Source: Acidobacteriota bacterium (GTDB lineage Bacteria; Acidobacteriota; Thermoanaerobaculia; Multivoradales; JBCCEF01). Taken from it: DNA of 64,000 bases. Shown piece by piece: positions 40,558-48,235 of this stretch (position 1 is its first letter; each line of letters starts with the position of its first letter). Under the pieces are notes generated by a model. That model had not been told where the DNA came from. It saw only the letters and a list, made by a program, of their open reading frames with translations, and did no database searches. The position numbers and the translations under genes are program-made. The DNA lies in the NCBI GenBank assembly GCA_039030395.1, contig JBCCEF010000003.1:186001-250000 (forward strand). Direction: 5' to 3'.

Positions 40558-42424
40558 CTTCCACGGGCTCCGTTTCGATCTGCGATGGAATCTCCAAACT
40601 CCAGCGCGCCTCCAAGCGACGCGCAACGGCATCCAGCGTCTCGGCGACGGCCAGGGTGTTCTCCGGCCGGTCCTCGGGATCCTTGGAGAGCAACCGATCC
40701 AACAGCTCACCGAACGCTTCGGGGGTTGCCCGCGCGACGTGGTGAACCGGGGGCACCGGATTTCTGAGGGTCCCGTTGATGATCTGCTTGAGCGTTCCCG
40801 TGCCGAAGGGCTTGAGCCCCGTAAGGCATTCGTAGAGAACGACTCCGAGGGAGAAAAGGTCGCCGGCGGGAGTATAGCCCAGCCCCTGTAGGGCTTCCGG
40901 CGGCAAGTAGCCCGGGGTGCCGAAGACCTGTTCGACATCGCGATTGATGGTCGAGATGGCCTGCGCGATGCCGAAGTCCGCCACCTTGATCGAGCCGTCC
41001 ACCCCCAAGAGAATATTGGCCGGCTTCACGTCGTGGTGGACGATGCCCGCCTTGTGGGCTTCGGCGAGGCCGCGCGCCACCGCCGCCCCGAGCAGGGCCG
41101 CGTCGCCGGCCGCCAGCCGGCGGTGCTCGGCGAGGTAGCGTTCGAGGGTCACTCCGTCCACCAGCTCCATCACGATATAGGCGCTGTCCTCGACGTCCTC
41201 CAGGTCGTGGATCGCGACGATGTTGGGATGCTGGAAGCGTGCCGCCGTCACCGCCTCCTGCAGCAGCCGGCGGGCTTGGTCCTGTTTGCGGTCTTCTGTG
41301 CCATCCGCATCCAGGTGGACGGTCTTGATGGCCAGCGGCCGGCGCAGCTTGGGGTCCCAGCCGCGGAACACCATTCCCATCGCCCCCTGGCCCAGCACGC
41401 CGAGAATTTGATAGCGGCCGAGAAAGATGCGTTCGAGCGCTTCCCGGTCACGCACCCGCTGCTCGAGACGGGCGAACGAAGAGCGCAGGTCCTCGATCTC
41501 GTTGCCGCGGCCGCTGCCCGGCGCCAGCCCCACCAGCTCTCGCTGGTCGCGTCCCAGTTGCCGGATCGGGCGGACGATGGTGACGTAGGCGGCGGCGGAG
41601 AGCAGCACCATCAACAGCAGGGCCAGGCCGAGGGCCGTCGTCGAGTCGCGCAGCATGCGCGCCGAAACCCGCTCGGCGACCGCTGTCGGCTGGCGCGAAA
41701 CCACCGTCCAGGGAGTGCCCGGCACCGGATCGAAAGCCGACAGGATCTCGCGGCCGTCGGCGGTGGTGTGGTTCTGGGCTCCCTGGATGCGATCCGTCGG
41801 GTTCATTTCCGTGAGCGTCGGCGGCATCTCGTCTTCGGACATCGGGGTGCCGGCGATCACGCCGCCGTGTTCGTCGACCAGCGCCAGAGCCGCCTGTTCG
41901 CCGATCAGGTTGCCGGCCAGGGCATCGGCGATGGGCGTACCGTCGGCCACCACCCGCAGAGTCCCCCGGCCTTCCGGCAGCGGCACCATCAGGCGCAACC
42001 ACTGCCCGTTGTGGACCACCAGTAGCGGCGACTCGGCGGAAGGATCCGCCAGGATGCGGCTCGCCACCTCGGCGGCTCCGCGCCGCTGAGCGCGCACGAT
42101 TTCGTCGCCCAGGGGATTGAACAGGGCGAGAGCGTTGAGGTCCGGGCGGGCTTCGAGGAAGGATCTTAGGAAGCCTGTAGCTTCCGGCGCCAGGGGATTG
42201 GTGTAGACGGCGGGGTTGTTCGCCGCCGCCTGGGCGAGGGATCGCCGGCTTTCGACCAAGTCGGCGATCTGGGCCGCCGTCGTGCTGGTGGCGGCGACGT
42301 TGGTGCGCAGCACCTGCTCGCGCATGCCTTCCCGGTTGATGTCCACCAGACGCTGCGTGACCACGGCGAGGGGGAGGAGACCGACGGCGGCGAGGGCCAG
42401 GGCGATGCGAGGTAGAAGGCGCAA
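40442..42424 (-). CDS. Membrane sensor serine/threonine protein kinase (dCACHE-like + HAMP-like + kinase)
   Basis: 660 residues. First helix about 7-25, extracytoplasmic sensor about 28-265 (double-CACHE-like, PLLVVHNGQWLRLMVPLPEG), second helix about 268-290, a short linker, then the kinase domain from about 338. Motifs: GQGAMGMVFRG (P-loop), LAIKTV (Lys), HHDVKPANIL (catalytic loop, with HHD instead of HRD), VADFGIA, GTPGYLPPEAL. Unlike PASTA kinases the sensor precedes the kinase. The frame ends with a Pro/Arg-rich tail that overlaps the next gene. Operon leader; divergent from a sigma-54 activator gene, so a phospho-relay between them is plausible. Confidence 0.88.
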   Translation of the reverse strand: MRLLPRIALALAAVGLLPLAVVTQRLVDINREGMREQVLRTNVAATSTTAAQIADLVESRRSLAQAAANNPAVYTNPLAPEATGFLRSFLEARPDLNALALFNPLGDEIVRAQRRGAAEVASRILADPSAESPLLVVHNGQWLRLMVPLPEGRGTLRVVADGTPIADALAGNLIGEQAALALVDEHGGVIAGTPMSEDEMPPTLTEMNPTDRIQGAQNHTTADGREILSAFDPVPGTPWTVVSRQPTAVAERVSARMLRDSTTALGLALLLMVLLSAAAYVTIVRPIRQLGRDQRELVGLAPGSGRGNEIEDLRSSFARLEQRVRDREALERIFLGRYQILGVLGQGAMGMVFRGWDPKLRRPLAIKTVHLDADGTEDRKQDQARRLLQEAVTAARFQHPNIVAIHDLEDVEDSAYIVMELVDGVTLERYLAEHRRLAAGDAALLGAAVARGLAEAHKAGIVHHDVKPANILLGVDGSIKVADFGIAQAISTINRDVEQVFGTPGYLPPEALQGLGYTPAGDLFSLGVVLYECLTGLKPFGTGTLKQIINGTLRNPVPPVHHVARATPEAFGELLDRLLSKDPEDRPENTLAVAETLDAVARRLEARWSLEIPSQIETEPVEDDDAPKSMLLDTIPHHDVSGRPAGTRPHGEARSGRADP

Positions 42425-42692
42425 GCTCGGATACGTATCGATTTACAGGCGGGGAAGGATTCTCGCCCGAGTCGGAGTCTCGCCGAGGTTTTGTGCTTCG
42501 AATCGGCGGCAATCTGGAGTATAACTATCGGAGTTGGATAGGGGGATGTTCAATGTGTTTTTCTGCCGCTCCTTGGTTCCTCGGGGGGACATAAGGCTCC
42601 CCTTGCCGCGCAAAGCCTTCTCGCGGTGCACCGCTGTCCCGGGTTACGACGCTAACGAGTACAGGAGCTTTCTGCGAGTTCACTGAAGACTC

Positions 42693-44006
42693 ATGGAGCC
42701 ACGAAGAACCATCCAGGTATTGCTGACCGAAGGCGGTCGTCCGCAGCGGATCCTGCTCGAAAGGGATCTGGCGGGGAACGGCAAGGTGGCCGTTTCCATT
42801 CTCGATGGCGATCAGCTCCCGGCGCAATGGAGCGACGCCTTCGACCGGGTGCGACAGAACTTCCAGATCGCCGGTTCCGGCGCTGAGGACGGGGCGATGC
42901 TTTTGGAGCGCGGCTCCGCCGATCACGGCGAGATGGTGATGCTCTCGGCGGCCTCCGAGGGCCGGCTTCCGAAGCCCGCGGAGAAGGTTCCCTACGCCTT
43001 CCTGACCCGCCCCCTGACCCGCATTGAACTGCAAGAGATGACGGCCGGCGAGGAGAAGGCACCAGTTCGCCCGGGCAACGGATCGATCCTCGGCGAGAGT
43101 TCCGCCGTGGAGACGCTCCTCGACACCATCGAACGGGTCGCCGCCGCTCCCGCCTCGGTGTTGATCCACGGCGAGACCGGCACCGGCAAGACCCTGGCGG
43201 CACGGGCCATCCACGACGGCAGCGACCGCCGCGACCAGCCCTTCGTGGTCGTCAACTGCAGCGCATTCCAGGACCAACTGTTGGAGAGCGAGCTGTTCGG
43301 CCACGAGAAAGGGGCCTTCACCGGCGCGGTGGCGGCCAAGCGCGGCCTCTTCGAAGTTGCCGACGGCGGCACTCTCTTCCTCGACGAGGTGGCCGAGATG
43401 TCCTCGGCGATGCAGGCAAAACTGCTCCAGACGCTCGACGACGGTGCGTTGCGGCGGGTCGGGGGAACCAAAACCCATAAGGTCGATGTGCGCATCGTCG
43501 CCGCCTCAAACAAGGACTTGCGGGCCGAGGTCAAGGCCGGGCGCTTCCGCCAGGATCTGCTCTTCCGGCTGCGGGTGGTGAGCTTGGAAGTGCCGCCTCT
43601 GCGCGAACGCAATGAGGACATACCGCTGCTGATCGACGTGTTCCTGGAGCGCTATCGCCTGCCCGGCCGGCCGGCGAAGACCATCGCGCCGGGGGCGGTG
43701 AAACTCCTCCAGGAGTACGCCTGGCCGGGCAACGTCCGGGAACTGATGAACACCGTCGAAGGTCTGGTGTTGCTGTCGCCGGAGAACGAGATCCGAGCCG
43801 AGGATCTACCTCCCAACCTGCGGCCGAGCGCCGATGTCGACCTACCGGATGCCGATGCCCCGCTGCCGATGGCGGAGATCGAACGCCTCCATGTCGCCCG
43901 GGCCCTGCGCTACACGGAGGGCAAGAAGGCGCCGGCGGCGAGGCTCTTGGGCATCGACGTCAAGACGTTGAACAGCAAGATCAAGAATTACAACATCCAG
44001 TTGTGA
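42693..44006 (+). CDS. Sigma-54-dependent transcriptional activator (enhancer-binding protein)
   Basis: 437 residues. The N-terminal 125 residues resemble a response-regulator receiver but lack an identifiable phosphoacceptor Asp and end FLTRPLTRIELQEM, with Arg where the conserved Lys is expected. The AAA+ domain has ILGESSAV, GETGTGKT (160-167), ESELFGHEKGAFTGA (GAFTGA 207-212, sigma-54 contact), GGTLFLDEVAEM (Walker B), RFRQDLLFRL (Arg fingers), and the C-terminus is a Fis-type HTH (KKAPAARLLGIDVKTLNSKIKNY). Control by phosphorylation from the adjacent Ser/Thr kinase, instead of a histidine kinase, is a hypothesis. Confidence 0.92.
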   Translation: MEPRRTIQVLLTEGGRPQRILLERDLAGNGKVAVSILDGDQLPAQWSDAFDRVRQNFQIAGSGAEDGAMLLERGSADHGEMVMLSAASEGRLPKPAEKVPYAFLTRPLTRIELQEMTAGEEKAPVRPGNGSILGESSAVETLLDTIERVAAAPASVLIHGETGTGKTLAARAIHDGSDRRDQPFVVVNCSAFQDQLLESELFGHEKGAFTGAVAAKRGLFEVADGGTLFLDEVAEMSSAMQAKLLQTLDDGALRRVGGTKTHKVDVRIVAASNKDLRAEVKAGRFRQDLLFRLRVVSLEVPPLRERNEDIPLLIDVFLERYRLPGRPAKTIAPGAVKLLQEYAWPGNVRELMNTVEGLVLLSPENEIRAEDLPPNLRPSADVDLPDADAPLPMAEIERLHVARALRYTEGKKAPAARLLGIDVKTLNSKIKNYNIQL

Positions 44007-44188
44007 ACGCTGACCGTCCCGCGATCGAACCCGGAGAGGGTGATGGGAAAAACTCCATGGCCCCCCATTCTTCCAGGGCCGCGAGGCGGGGCGAGGTGTC
44101 GTCCAGGTATTCTGGTACGGTCAGAAAGTCTTTTCGAATCTTGGGTTTGACCGAGATGAGGTTCAGTCCCGGCGAGCATTGACCGAGC

Positions 44189-44204
44189 TGGCAGCGGACT
44201 TGCT
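44189..44204 (+). promoter_or_regulatory. Sigma-54 promoter (-24/-12)
   Basis: TGGCAG-N5-TTGCT, with GG at 44190-44191 and GC at 44202-44203 exactly 10 nt apart. It lies in a 361-nt gene-free stretch (44007-44367) after the activator gene, about 164 nt before the DUF937 start. The rest of that stretch is less GC-rich and I see no other reliable element in it; UAS sites for the activator could lie there. Confidence 0.7.
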
Positions 44205-44367
44205 GTAGAAGGGATTGGAAGAAGTGCGTCAGCCAAAAGGTATCTTCTGGGGAGCCGCCCACCGGTGAGGTCGCTTCCCACCGGAACCGAAGCTCCGGAG
44301 TTCATTCATAGGTATGCAGTGGGCAGTCGACACTGCACTCAACGCCAAGATTTCAAAGGGGGCCACC

Positions 44368-44973
44368 TTGTCTTCACCTTTCGAACTATTGCAGCAGTCT
44401 CTCGGCGGCGATGCCGTTTCGCAGTTGAGCCGATCCCTCGGCGCGGATTCCGCCGCCACCCATCGTGCGGTTTCGGCGGCGGTTCCGATGCTGATGACCG
44501 CCCTGGCCGGCAATGCTTCCCGCTCCGGCGGGGCCGACGCCCTGCTCGGCGCCTTGGATCGTGACCACGACGGCAGCGTGCTGGATGACCTGGGGGGCTT
44601 CTTGGGCAACAGCGGTGCCGCCGTCGGCGCCGGCGACGGCATCCTGCGCCATGTTCTCGGCGGCCGCCGGGCCACCGCCGAGGGTCAGCTCGCCCAGGCG
44701 AGCGGACTGGACGCGGCAAGCGCCGGAAAACTTCTCGCGATGCTCGCGCCGCTGGTCCTTGGCGCCCTCGGCAAGAGCCGCCGATCCGGCGGCCTCGACT
44801 CCGGCGGCCTCGCCGACCTGCTGGGGCAGGAGCAGCGCAGAGCGCGCCAGAGCATGCCCTCCGGTATGGGGGGATTGCTCGGCGGCCTGCTCGACGCCGA
44901 CGGTGATGGCGAGGTGATGGACGACGCCCTCAAAATGGGCGGAAAGATGCTCGGCAGCCTGTTCAAGCGATAG
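44368..44973 (+). CDS. DUF937 (YidB-like) protein with EF-hand-like segments
   Basis: 201 residues from TTG at 44368, which follows a strong ribosome site (AAAGGGGG). An ATG 54 nt upstream (44314) in frame lacks a good site and would add a non-conserved tail. The product is Ala/Gly/Leu-rich, with repeats LLQQSLGGDAVSQLS, VPMLMTALAGNASRSGG and two acidic loops of Ca-binding shape: DRDHDGSVLDDLGG and DADGDGEVMDDALK. DUF937 proteins have no settled function. It is the first gene downstream of a sigma-54-type promoter. Confidence 0.75.
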   Translation: MSSPFELLQQSLGGDAVSQLSRSLGADSAATHRAVSAAVPMLMTALAGNASRSGGADALLGALDRDHDGSVLDDLGGFLGNSGAAVGAGDGILRHVLGGRRATAEGQLAQASGLDAASAGKLLAMLAPLVLGALGKSRRSGGLDSGGLADLLGQEQRRARQSMPSGMGGLLGGLLDADGDGEVMDDALKMGGKMLGSLFKR

Positions 44974-45081
44974 AAGACCAATTTGTAGCAAGAGTATGTT
45001 CGGGTACCTCGGACGGTGCTGTCGGCGCCGTCGGGGGACTCGCTGACGATGTTGTCACCAACTTTGAAAGGAGATTCTGTT

Positions 45082-45561
45082 ATGGGTCTTATCGATTTCG
45101 TCGTAAACGCCGGTAAGAAGCTTCTCGGGAAGGACGACCAGCCGGAGCCGCAGCCCACCCAGACCGGGCCGCTGCCGAACCCCCGGCTCGCTTCGTCGAT
45201 CGAGAAGTTCATCGGAGACCTCAGTCTGGATGTGGAGGATCTGCGGGTCGACGTGGTGGGTGATGTGGCGACTGTCCGAGGTTCGACGCCTAGCCAGGAA
45301 ACGCGCGAGAAGATCGTTCTCGCCGTTGGAAACGTGGAGGGTGTCGCCCGGGTCGATGATCGGTTGGAGGTCGAGGCGCCGGAGCCGGAGGCCGTGTTTT
45401 ATACGGTCAAGAGAGGCGACACGCTGTCGGCGATCGCGCGGGAGCACTACGGCAATGCCGGCAAGTACCCGGTGATCTTCGAGGCCAACAAGCCGATGCT
45501 CTCCGACCCGGACAAGATTTACCCGGGTCAGGTCCTGCGCATTCCGCCGATCGACGGCTGA
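45082..45561 (+). CDS. kbp: Kbp/YgaU-like BON + LysM protein
   Basis: 159 residues close to E. coli Kbp (YgaU, 149 residues), a cytoplasmic K+-binding protein induced by osmotic stress. MGLIDFVVNAGKKLLG start, a BON domain (DLRVDVVGDVATVRGST; EKIVLAVGNVEGVARVDDRL), then LysM (YTVKRGDTLSAIAREHYGN; KPMLSDPDKIYPGQVLRIP). ATG at 45082 with AAAGGAG 8 nt upstream. 108 nt after the DUF937 stop; likely same transcript. Confidence 0.9.
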   Translation: MGLIDFVVNAGKKLLGKDDQPEPQPTQTGPLPNPRLASSIEKFIGDLSLDVEDLRVDVVGDVATVRGSTPSQETREKIVLAVGNVEGVARVDDRLEVEAPEPEAVFYTVKRGDTLSAIAREHYGNAGKYPVIFEANKPMLSDPDKIYPGQVLRIPPIDG

Positions 45562-45613
45562 GCGGCGTTGAGGATCCTTTCGTCCTGGGATTTACGACGA
45601 AAGAGGGGCATGG

Positions 45614-46021
45614 ATGAGTTATCGAATCGAGCGGGTTGAAGGAATCGGTCCGAAGTACGCAGAACGGCTCCTGGAGTTGGGGATCGAAACGACCGATACT
45701 CTGCTCCAGCGGGCCGGTACGCGCCGCGGGCGAAAGGCATTGGCGGAAGAGGCCGGCGTGGCCGAGAAATTGATCCTCCGCTGGGTCAACCTCGCCGACC
45801 TGATGCGTATCAACGGCGTCGGACCGCAGTTCAGCGAGTTGCTCGAAGCCTCGGGCGTCGACACGGTCAAGGAGCTCGGTACCCGCAGCCCCGACAACCT
45901 GGCGATGACCTTGGCGAAGGTGCAAAGGGAGAAGCGGATCGCACGAACCGCTCCTCCCGGCACGCGGGTGCGGCGGTGGATTCTGCAGGCCAAGTCCTTG
46001 GATCCCGCCGTCTCTCACTAG
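45614..46021 (+). CDS. DUF4332-family helix-hairpin-helix protein
   Basis: 135 residues. Two helix-hairpin-helix-like units: YRIERVEGIGPKYAERLLEL and DLMRINGVGPQFSELLEASG, each with a GxGxxxAxxL core, typical of DUF4332 and DNA- or protein-binding HhH folds. ATG at 45614, 52 nt after the kbp stop. Last gene before a strong terminator, so it ends the DUF937-kbp-DUF4332 unit. Confidence 0.82.
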   Translation: MSYRIERVEGIGPKYAERLLELGIETTDTLLQRAGTRRGRKALAEEAGVAEKLILRWVNLADLMRINGVGPQFSELLEASGVDTVKELGTRSPDNLAMTLAKVQREKRIARTAPPGTRVRRWILQAKSLDPAVSH

Positions 46022-46076
46022 CAGTTTGCTGAAAAAGGCCTTCGGCCTATTCTTTCAGCTGCCCTGCTAGTTTTTT
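46018..46076 (+). terminator. Terminator overlapping the DUF4332 stop codon
   Basis: Nested stem: CTAGCAG (46018-46024) with CTGCTAG (46064-46070), GCTGAAA with TTTCAGC, and AGGCC-TTC-GGCCT at the tip, followed by six T (46071-46076). It uses the stop codon region of the DUF4332 gene. Confidence 0.8.
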
Positions 46077-46080
46077 CCTT

Positions 46081-46248
46081 GAGGGGGCTGGGCGCCCCCT
46101 CACTCGAAAACACTGGTGTTTTCGAGTTCACCCCGTCCACGGCGCCTTCGGCGCCACCTCGCTTTTCAGGCTCGGAGCTGGGCGCTGACGAGTTTTTCAG
46201 CACCCAGCGAGCGGCGCCATCGGTAGGGTAACGAATTTTTCGGTACCC
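46081..46248. repeat. Array of tandem stem-loops in gene-free DNA
   Basis: Part of a 464-nt stretch without genes (46022-46485). In order: GAGGGGG / CCCCCTC (46081-46101); a near-perfect 26-nt palindrome ACTCGAAAACAC / GTGTTTTCGAGT (46102-46127); GGCGCC-TTC-GGCGCC (46141-46155); GCTGGG + GCTGA / TCAGC + CCCAGC (46177-46208); GGGTA / TACCC (46226-46248). TGCTGAAAAA at 46027-46036 and TTTTTCAGCA at 46193-46202 also form an inverted repeat flanking most of the array. No ORF of substance and no transposase is present. Confidence 0.6.
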
Positions 46249-46271
46249 TCCTGAGGCGCCAAATGGTCTAG

Positions 46272-46299
46272 AAGCGGGGCTCTTCGGAGCCCCGCTTTT
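46272..46299 (+). terminator. Strong stem-loop terminator
   Basis: 11-bp stem AAGCGGGGCTC / GAGCCCCGCTT with a TTCG loop and TTTT directly after, then another T-rich run. It lies 250 nt downstream of the DUF4332 gene and may terminate read-through or an RNA from the stem-loop region. Confidence 0.8.
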
Positions 46300-46426
46300 A
46301 CTTTTCTGGGTTTCCCGCTCGTCTATTTGTGCGATTTCGGGAGTTGGATTCTCTTATGTGACGATATTCATAAACGTCCCGCCCCGGCGACCTGGCGACA
46401 CCTTGGAAAGTGCGACGCCACTGACA

Positions 46427-46447
46427 AACCCCGGTGATGCCGGGGTT
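46427..46447 (+). other. Short hairpin before the next gene
   Basis: AACCCCGG / CCGGGGTT, an 8-bp stem, 38 nt before the GTG of the next gene. No T tract on this strand. Could be a leader hairpin. Confidence 0.35.
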
Positions 46448-46485
46448 GCCTTCCCGCTGAGTACTACTTCCGAGGAATCGTCAAC

Positions 46486-47496
46486 GTGACCACTCCGGCC
46501 CTTGCCCCCTTGTTCTCCAGTCCGTCCCCAGAAATCTCCTTCTCATCCGGAGCGCGCAGCCTGCCGCTAGCCGCCATCGACTGGCTGGGCGAGCATGGGT
46601 TTTTGCAGCCGGAGCCCCGCTCGCCTCTCGCCTTCTGGCGCGAACTCGGTCGCCGCTCCGGGCAGACCGCCCGCCATGCGGCCGGAGTGGACCTGGTGCG
46701 CCGAGGCTTCGTCAGGGCGGACTGGTCACCGGAAGTTCGCCGCCGGCGTTTGCTGTCGAGCGGTCCCTTGGGGGAGGCTCTGGCGGTACTCGAGCGTCCG
46801 GAGGTTCGCCTGCGGGTGGGGGTTGGCCGGCCCGATGGCCCGGCCCAGATCGCGGAACTCTACATCGCCGGCGAGCGTGCCACCCTCGGCGTGCTCGAAG
46901 GCGACGTTCTGCAGATCGGACCGGCCTTCACGGTGGAAGCTCTGATCGACTCCCTGGCCGATGAGCTGGCGACCCGAGGCGCTCCGGAGTCCTTCGTGCT
47001 GTGGCCGATGCTCTACCGCTTGACCACCGCTCTGTGGTCCAACGGCGAAGGCGGCGCGGGCGAGGTCCTCTCACCGGACGTCCTCCGAGCGCAGGCGACG
47101 AGCGCCGAAGCGGCGGACGAGCTGTCCGCGCAGATGCTCGATGCCGGAGTGGTGGAGGGAGACATCGCCTCGGGCCTTCGCCTCACCCAGGCTTACCGGC
47201 GCTGGCTGGCGCCGATGTGGTCCGGAAGCGTGTTCGAACTCGAGCGGCGAGAGATCGAGCGTCAGCCGGATGAGGACGCCACGGAGCGCTCGTGTCTCTT
47301 TGTTGGGCCTCCGGGGCAGCGCATCCTGTGCGAGGAGCTGTCGAGCACCGAGGCGTTGGGCGATCCCACCATGGTGTGGCCGGAAGAATCGCTTCTGATG
47401 CTCAGTGCCCTGAGCCGGCAGGAAGTGCGCGGTCGCCTGGCCGATTTGGTCGCGCCCGGCCGAGCGCAGAGATCCGCCTGCGCCGTCGTCCACTGA
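46486..47496 (+). CDS. Hypothetical soluble protein, 336 residues
   Basis: GTG start at 46486 with GAGGAA 8 nt upstream. No signal peptide, membrane helix or catalytic motif. Arg/Leu/Ala/Glu-rich with a mid-region ALAVLERPEVRLRVGVGRPDGPAQIAELYIAGERATLGVLE of beta-strand pattern, and alpha-helical flanks. I do not recognise a family. It precedes the zinc-ribbon/SPFH cluster by 181 nt and on the same strand, but a separate sigma-54-type promoter lies between them, so membership in that cluster is uncertain. Confidence 0.65.
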   Translation: MTTPALAPLFSSPSPEISFSSGARSLPLAAIDWLGEHGFLQPEPRSPLAFWRELGRRSGQTARHAAGVDLVRRGFVRADWSPEVRRRRLLSSGPLGEALAVLERPEVRLRVGVGRPDGPAQIAELYIAGERATLGVLEGDVLQIGPAFTVEALIDSLADELATRGAPESFVLWPMLYRLTTALWSNGEGGAGEVLSPDVLRAQATSAEAADELSAQMLDAGVVEGDIASGLRLTQAYRRWLAPMWSGSVFELERREIERQPDEDATERSCLFVGPPGQRILCEELSSTEALGDPTMVWPEESLLMLSALSRQEVRGRLADLVAPGRAQRSACAVVH

Positions 47497-47612
47497 GCGA
47501 CCGGACCTCCGGTACGGTCCTGCCGGGCCAAACATCCCCAGAATCCTTCGCGGCATCTTTTCGCGGCGCCTCGGGCGAGGTGGAATAGAGTTCCGAGTCC
47601 TTCGTACCGGGG

Positions 47613-47627
47613 TGGCGTAGGCTTTGC
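47613..47627 (+). promoter_or_regulatory. Sigma-54-type promoter before the SPFH/zinc-ribbon cluster
   Basis: TGGC-GTAGGCT-TTGC with GG at 47614-47615 and GC at 47626-47627, 10 nt apart, matching the -24/-12 spacing and both core tetramers (the -22 to -20 positions deviate). It is 51 nt upstream of the first gene's ATG, ideal for a short leader. Confidence 0.5.
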
Positions 47628-47677
47628 GGGCGGGCTGCTAGGATTCCCGCCGAAGTAGAACTTTGGAGGATGGATTG

Positions 47678-48205
47678 ATGACCGATGGCTTCGAACAAGC
47701 GAAGGCACAGCGCAACGCCCTCGAGCGACTGATCGAACGGATTCCCGGCTTCCGCGGTTTCCAGGATCGTGAGTTGCGCCGTGAGGTGGACAAGATGCAG
47801 CGCGAGGCGATGGCGACGGAGTTTGGTCGCCTGAATGCCTTGCTTCAGGGCCTCGCCCGTTCCTATACCGATGCCGGCAAGATCGGCTGGCTCGATCGCT
47901 TCGGTCGACTCGACCGTCGCCTCGACGGCTTGTCCCAATCGATTCGCTTCAGCGACTACGGCGCTACCGGCTTCTTCGACCCGGTCAAGGTCGACGAGCA
48001 GGCTTTGGAGAGGCTGTACGCCTTCGATCTGGAGTTGCTGGACGAACTGCAAGCCTTCGAAACCAAGATCCGCGCACTGCCCAAGCCCGGCGATCAGGAC
48101 CCGACGCCCGCCCTCGATCAGCTACTGGCGGACGTGCAGGCGATCGAGGATCGTTGGGCAAAGCGCGAGTACGTGCTCAGCGACGTCGTCAAGGTGAGTT
48201 CTTAG
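47678..48205 (+). CDS. Helical, coiled-coil-like protein heading the SPFH cluster
   Basis: 175 residues, ATG at 47678 with GGAGGA 7 nt upstream; an in-frame TTG 15 nt earlier overlaps that site and is not a start. The product is almost entirely charged alpha-helix (RNALERLIERIPGFRGFQDRELRREV, then LERLYAFDLELLDELQAFETKIRAL), with no membrane helix. I do not recognise the family. The size and helical character invite comparison with PspA, but PspA motifs are not visible. 30 nt before the SPFH gene. Confidence 0.7.
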   Translation: MTDGFEQAKAQRNALERLIERIPGFRGFQDRELRREVDKMQREAMATEFGRLNALLQGLARSYTDAGKIGWLDRFGRLDRRLDGLSQSIRFSDYGATGFFDPVKVDEQALERLYAFDLELLDELQAFETKIRALPKPGDQDPTPALDQLLADVQAIEDRWAKREYVLSDVVKVSS

Positions 48206-48235
48206 TCCCAATCGGCCGAACCAGGAGGTCCCACG

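Noticed and set aside
43981-44262. 93-codon minus-strand ORF beside the sigma-54 activator
   Set aside because: Overlaps the activator gene and the sigma-54 promoter, has no ribosome site or recognisable domain.
46081-46248. CRISPR array or insertion sequence
   Set aside because: The stem-loops have different sequences and spacings and there is no direct-repeat/spacer pattern and no transposase gene.
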